The notes beneath the pieces are model-generated. The model was not told the DNA's origin. It did not search any database and worked only from the letters and a program-made list of their open reading frames with translations. The translations under genes and the position numbers were made by a program. DNA of 6,824 nucleotides from an uncultured Clostridium sp. (GTDB lineage: Bacteria > Bacillota > Clostridia > TANB77 > CAG-508), in assembly GCA_947062645.1 (NCBI GenBank), contig CAMSQT010000058.1, positions 1 through 6,824 of the forward strand, in the 5' to 3' direction. Shown here one piece after another: positions 4,838 through 6,824 of the stretch (within the stretch, counting starts at the first letter, position 1; each line of letters opens with the position of its first letter).

Positions 4838-6780
4838 GTGGAGGAGAACAAAAAAGTAGAAACAAAACAAGAAACCATAATGGATACAGCCAATACCAAA
4901 GAAACAAGAAATAGAAATAAAAAAGAAAAAAGCAAAACAAGAATGGTATTAGTTATTCTATTTTTAATTGTATTTGCAACAATCAGTTATGTACAATTAA
5001 GAGGAAGCTATTTAGAATATCAAGAAATGGGACAACAATACATTCATATTTTTTATACCAATATAATTTACAAATATGCTATTATGGCAATTAACTTTAT
5101 CATACTATACTTTATTATTTATTATACTAACCGTGGCATCAAAAAAGGATTGCAACCATTTTTTGAAAAAGAAAATAAACCAATGCCAAAACTATTAAAC
5201 AAATCTTTAGCACTAGTAATTTCAGCTATTACCAGTATAATCGTATCAGCTACCTTAATGCAAAAAATCATGTTAATGATAAACTCTACAGCATTTGGTG
5301 TACAAGACACCATTTTCAATTTAGACATTTCCTATTACCTATTCCAAAAACCAGTAATAGAAGCAATGGCATTATACTTTACCGTATTATTTGTAGGATT
5401 ATCTATCTATATGGCATTATATTATGTGATTGTATTTAATAGATTTTTTGATGGCATTGATGGGAAGATGCTAAAACAAAGTCTATTCATGAAAAAACTA
5501 ACCAGAAATATCTTATTGGTAATCATAGGAATCGCAATTATGACACTATTAAATACACAAAACATGGTATTTGGAAAATTATTAACTATTCGGAGATGAT
5601 GTTGATATAGTAGGAGCAGGTTTAACAGAAACCACAGTGAAATTATGGGGCTATTCTATTTTTGCTGTTATTATTGTTGTTTTTGCTTACCGAGCTTTAA
5701 AATATTTTAAAGAAGGATCAACTAGTAAAGTGCTAAAAAATTTAGCAGTAATACCAGGGTATTTAGTTATCTTATTTGTTATTATGATGGTATTTGATTT
5801 AATATTTGTTAGTTCCAACGAATTAGACAAAGAAAAAGATTACATTGCAGAAAATATAAAAAATACCAAAAATGCCTATAATATCAATATAGAAGAAAAA
5901 AATCTTCGCAATTCGGGAACAATTACTAGAGAAGAAGTTGTTAAATGCGAAAATGTAATTGATAACATTCCAATTATTAGCAAAGATGCGGTATTAAAAA
6001 CCTTAGAAGATAGTCAAACCGAAACAGGATATTTTTCTTACCGAAATGCAAATTTAGCAAAATACAATATTAAAGGAAAAGACCAAGTTGTATATGTAGC
6101 ACCAAGAGAAATAAAAAATTCAGGAAGAACCTATAACAACAAAACTTATGAATACACACATGGCATGGGAGAAATCTTAATATCAGCTAACAAAAGCATA
6201 GGTGGAGGAAATGTACAATACATCCAAAAAGAAGTATCAGGAAATGACGAACAAATTGCTATTTCTCAACCTAGAATGTATTTTGGTTTAGGAAATAACG
6301 AAACGGTTGCAACAAATGCTAAAAACAAACAAGAATATGATTACACAGACGAAAATGGAACCGACTATACCTCAACTTATGAAGGAAAGGCAGGATTACA
6401 GTTAAACTTTTTAGATAGATTAATTTTAGGAATTGCAAAGGGAGATTTGAATTTAGCCTTTTCAGGGGAAATTACCAATGACAGCAAAATTTTAATTAAT
6501 CGAGATATCATAGCAAGAGCCAAAAAAGCATTACCATACTTAATATATGATGAAAACCCATATACGGTAATTACAGAAGAAGGAAAAATTGTATGGGTAC
6601 TAGATGCTTATACAGTATCTAGTAGTTATCCGTATTCACAATACACATCAATCCAACACGATGGCATAAAAGAAAATATTAACTATATTAGAAACTCTGT
6701 AAAAGTACTAGTTGATAGCTATGATGGAACCATTTCTTATTACATAACAGACAGAACTGATCCAATTGCTATGGCATATA
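4838..6780 (+). pseudogene. UPF0182-family membrane protein gene, frameshifted and cut by the contig end
   Basis: Translation starts at GTG 4838, seven bases after AAGGAGGA (4823-4830). The first frame runs to TGA at 5597-5599 (253 residues). It has a charged N-tail, then hydrophobic helices at about 36-53, 78-98, 123-145, 170-199 and 223-241. The segment FGVQDTIFNLDISYYLF matches the family's D-P-x-F-x-x-D-x-S-F-Y-x-F pattern. The protein then continues in another frame from GGA at 5592 (GDDVDIVGAGLTETTVKLWGYS), with two more helices and an extracytoplasmic region containing YTHGMGEIL and NYIRNSVKVLVDSYDGT. Both frames are needed to make the seven-helix UPF0182 architecture. Family members are usually about 900 residues; about 650 are present before adapter sequence begins at 6781. 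The GTG at 5637 lacks a ribosome-binding site and is not a second gene start. The function of the family is unknown. The shift may be a real mutation or an assembly error. Confidence 0.85.
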
Positions 6781-6824
6781 AGATCGGAAGAGCACACGTC
6801 TGAACTCCAGTCACAATGCCTCAT
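6781..6824 (+). other. Illumina TruSeq adapter and index, not biological sequence
   Basis: From 6781 the sequence is the standard TruSeq adapter, beginning AGATCGGAAGAGC and running 34 bases to CAC at 6814. AATGCCTC (6815-6822) is then in the position of an eight-base sample index, and AT (6823-6824) is the start of the next adapter part. The adapter extends the open frame to a false C-terminus, IGRAHV, before TGA at 6801-6803. Confidence 0.97.

Noticed and set aside
5637..6803. A second membrane-protein gene starting at GTG 5637 and ending at 6803
   Set aside because: No ribosome-binding site; the same frame carries family sequence upstream to 5592; and its last residues come from adapter. 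It is the frameshifted continuation of the UPF0182 gene.

Overview
The window reads as the end of an assembled contig from a low-GC Gram-positive bacterium (Bacillota, probably a gut-type clostridium). The grounds are strong AGGAGG ribosome-binding sites, AT-rich coding DNA, a short FtsY without an acidic N-terminal domain, and a UPF0182 membrane protein. No RNA operon or marker gene fixes the taxon more closely. The last 44 bases are Illumina adapter sequence, so the true biological sequence stops near 6780.

Left part (1 to about 3700): accessory DNA resembling a mobilizable transposon of the Tn4451 type. It holds, all on the + strand: the 3' end of what is probably a large serine recombinase (1-654); a 197-base intergenic stretch with three inverted repeats that is a good candidate for the transfer origin (oriT); a complete MOBV-family relaxase (852-2240); and a TnpV-family protein (2257-2646) whose ribosome-binding site abuts the relaxase stop codon. 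Next comes an unrecognised 219-residue protein (2787-3446) with its own consensus promoter, a structured leader and a strong 3' hairpin, and a visibly higher GC content. It looks like independently expressed cargo. It is followed by a second extended -10 promoter, about 130 bases of hairpin-rich DNA without an ORF, and an intrinsic terminator, which together suggest a small RNA.

Right part (about 3700 to 6780): chromosomal housekeeping DNA. ftsY, the signal recognition particle receptor (3881-4786), is followed after 51 bases by a gene for a UPF0182 seven-helix membrane protein with a large extracytoplasmic part. That gene is broken by a frameshift between 5586 and 5596 and cut off by the contig end. 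The mobile element therefore seems to sit directly upstream of ftsY. Its exact right boundary cannot be set because the left end lies outside the window.

The two parts work separately. The recombinase would excise and integrate the element, and the relaxase acting at oriT would let a helper conjugation system transfer it. TnpV is a conserved accessory protein of unknown role, and the 219-residue protein (with or without the downstream RNA) would be the passenger. FtsY and the UPF0182 protein belong to the host envelope and protein-export functions.
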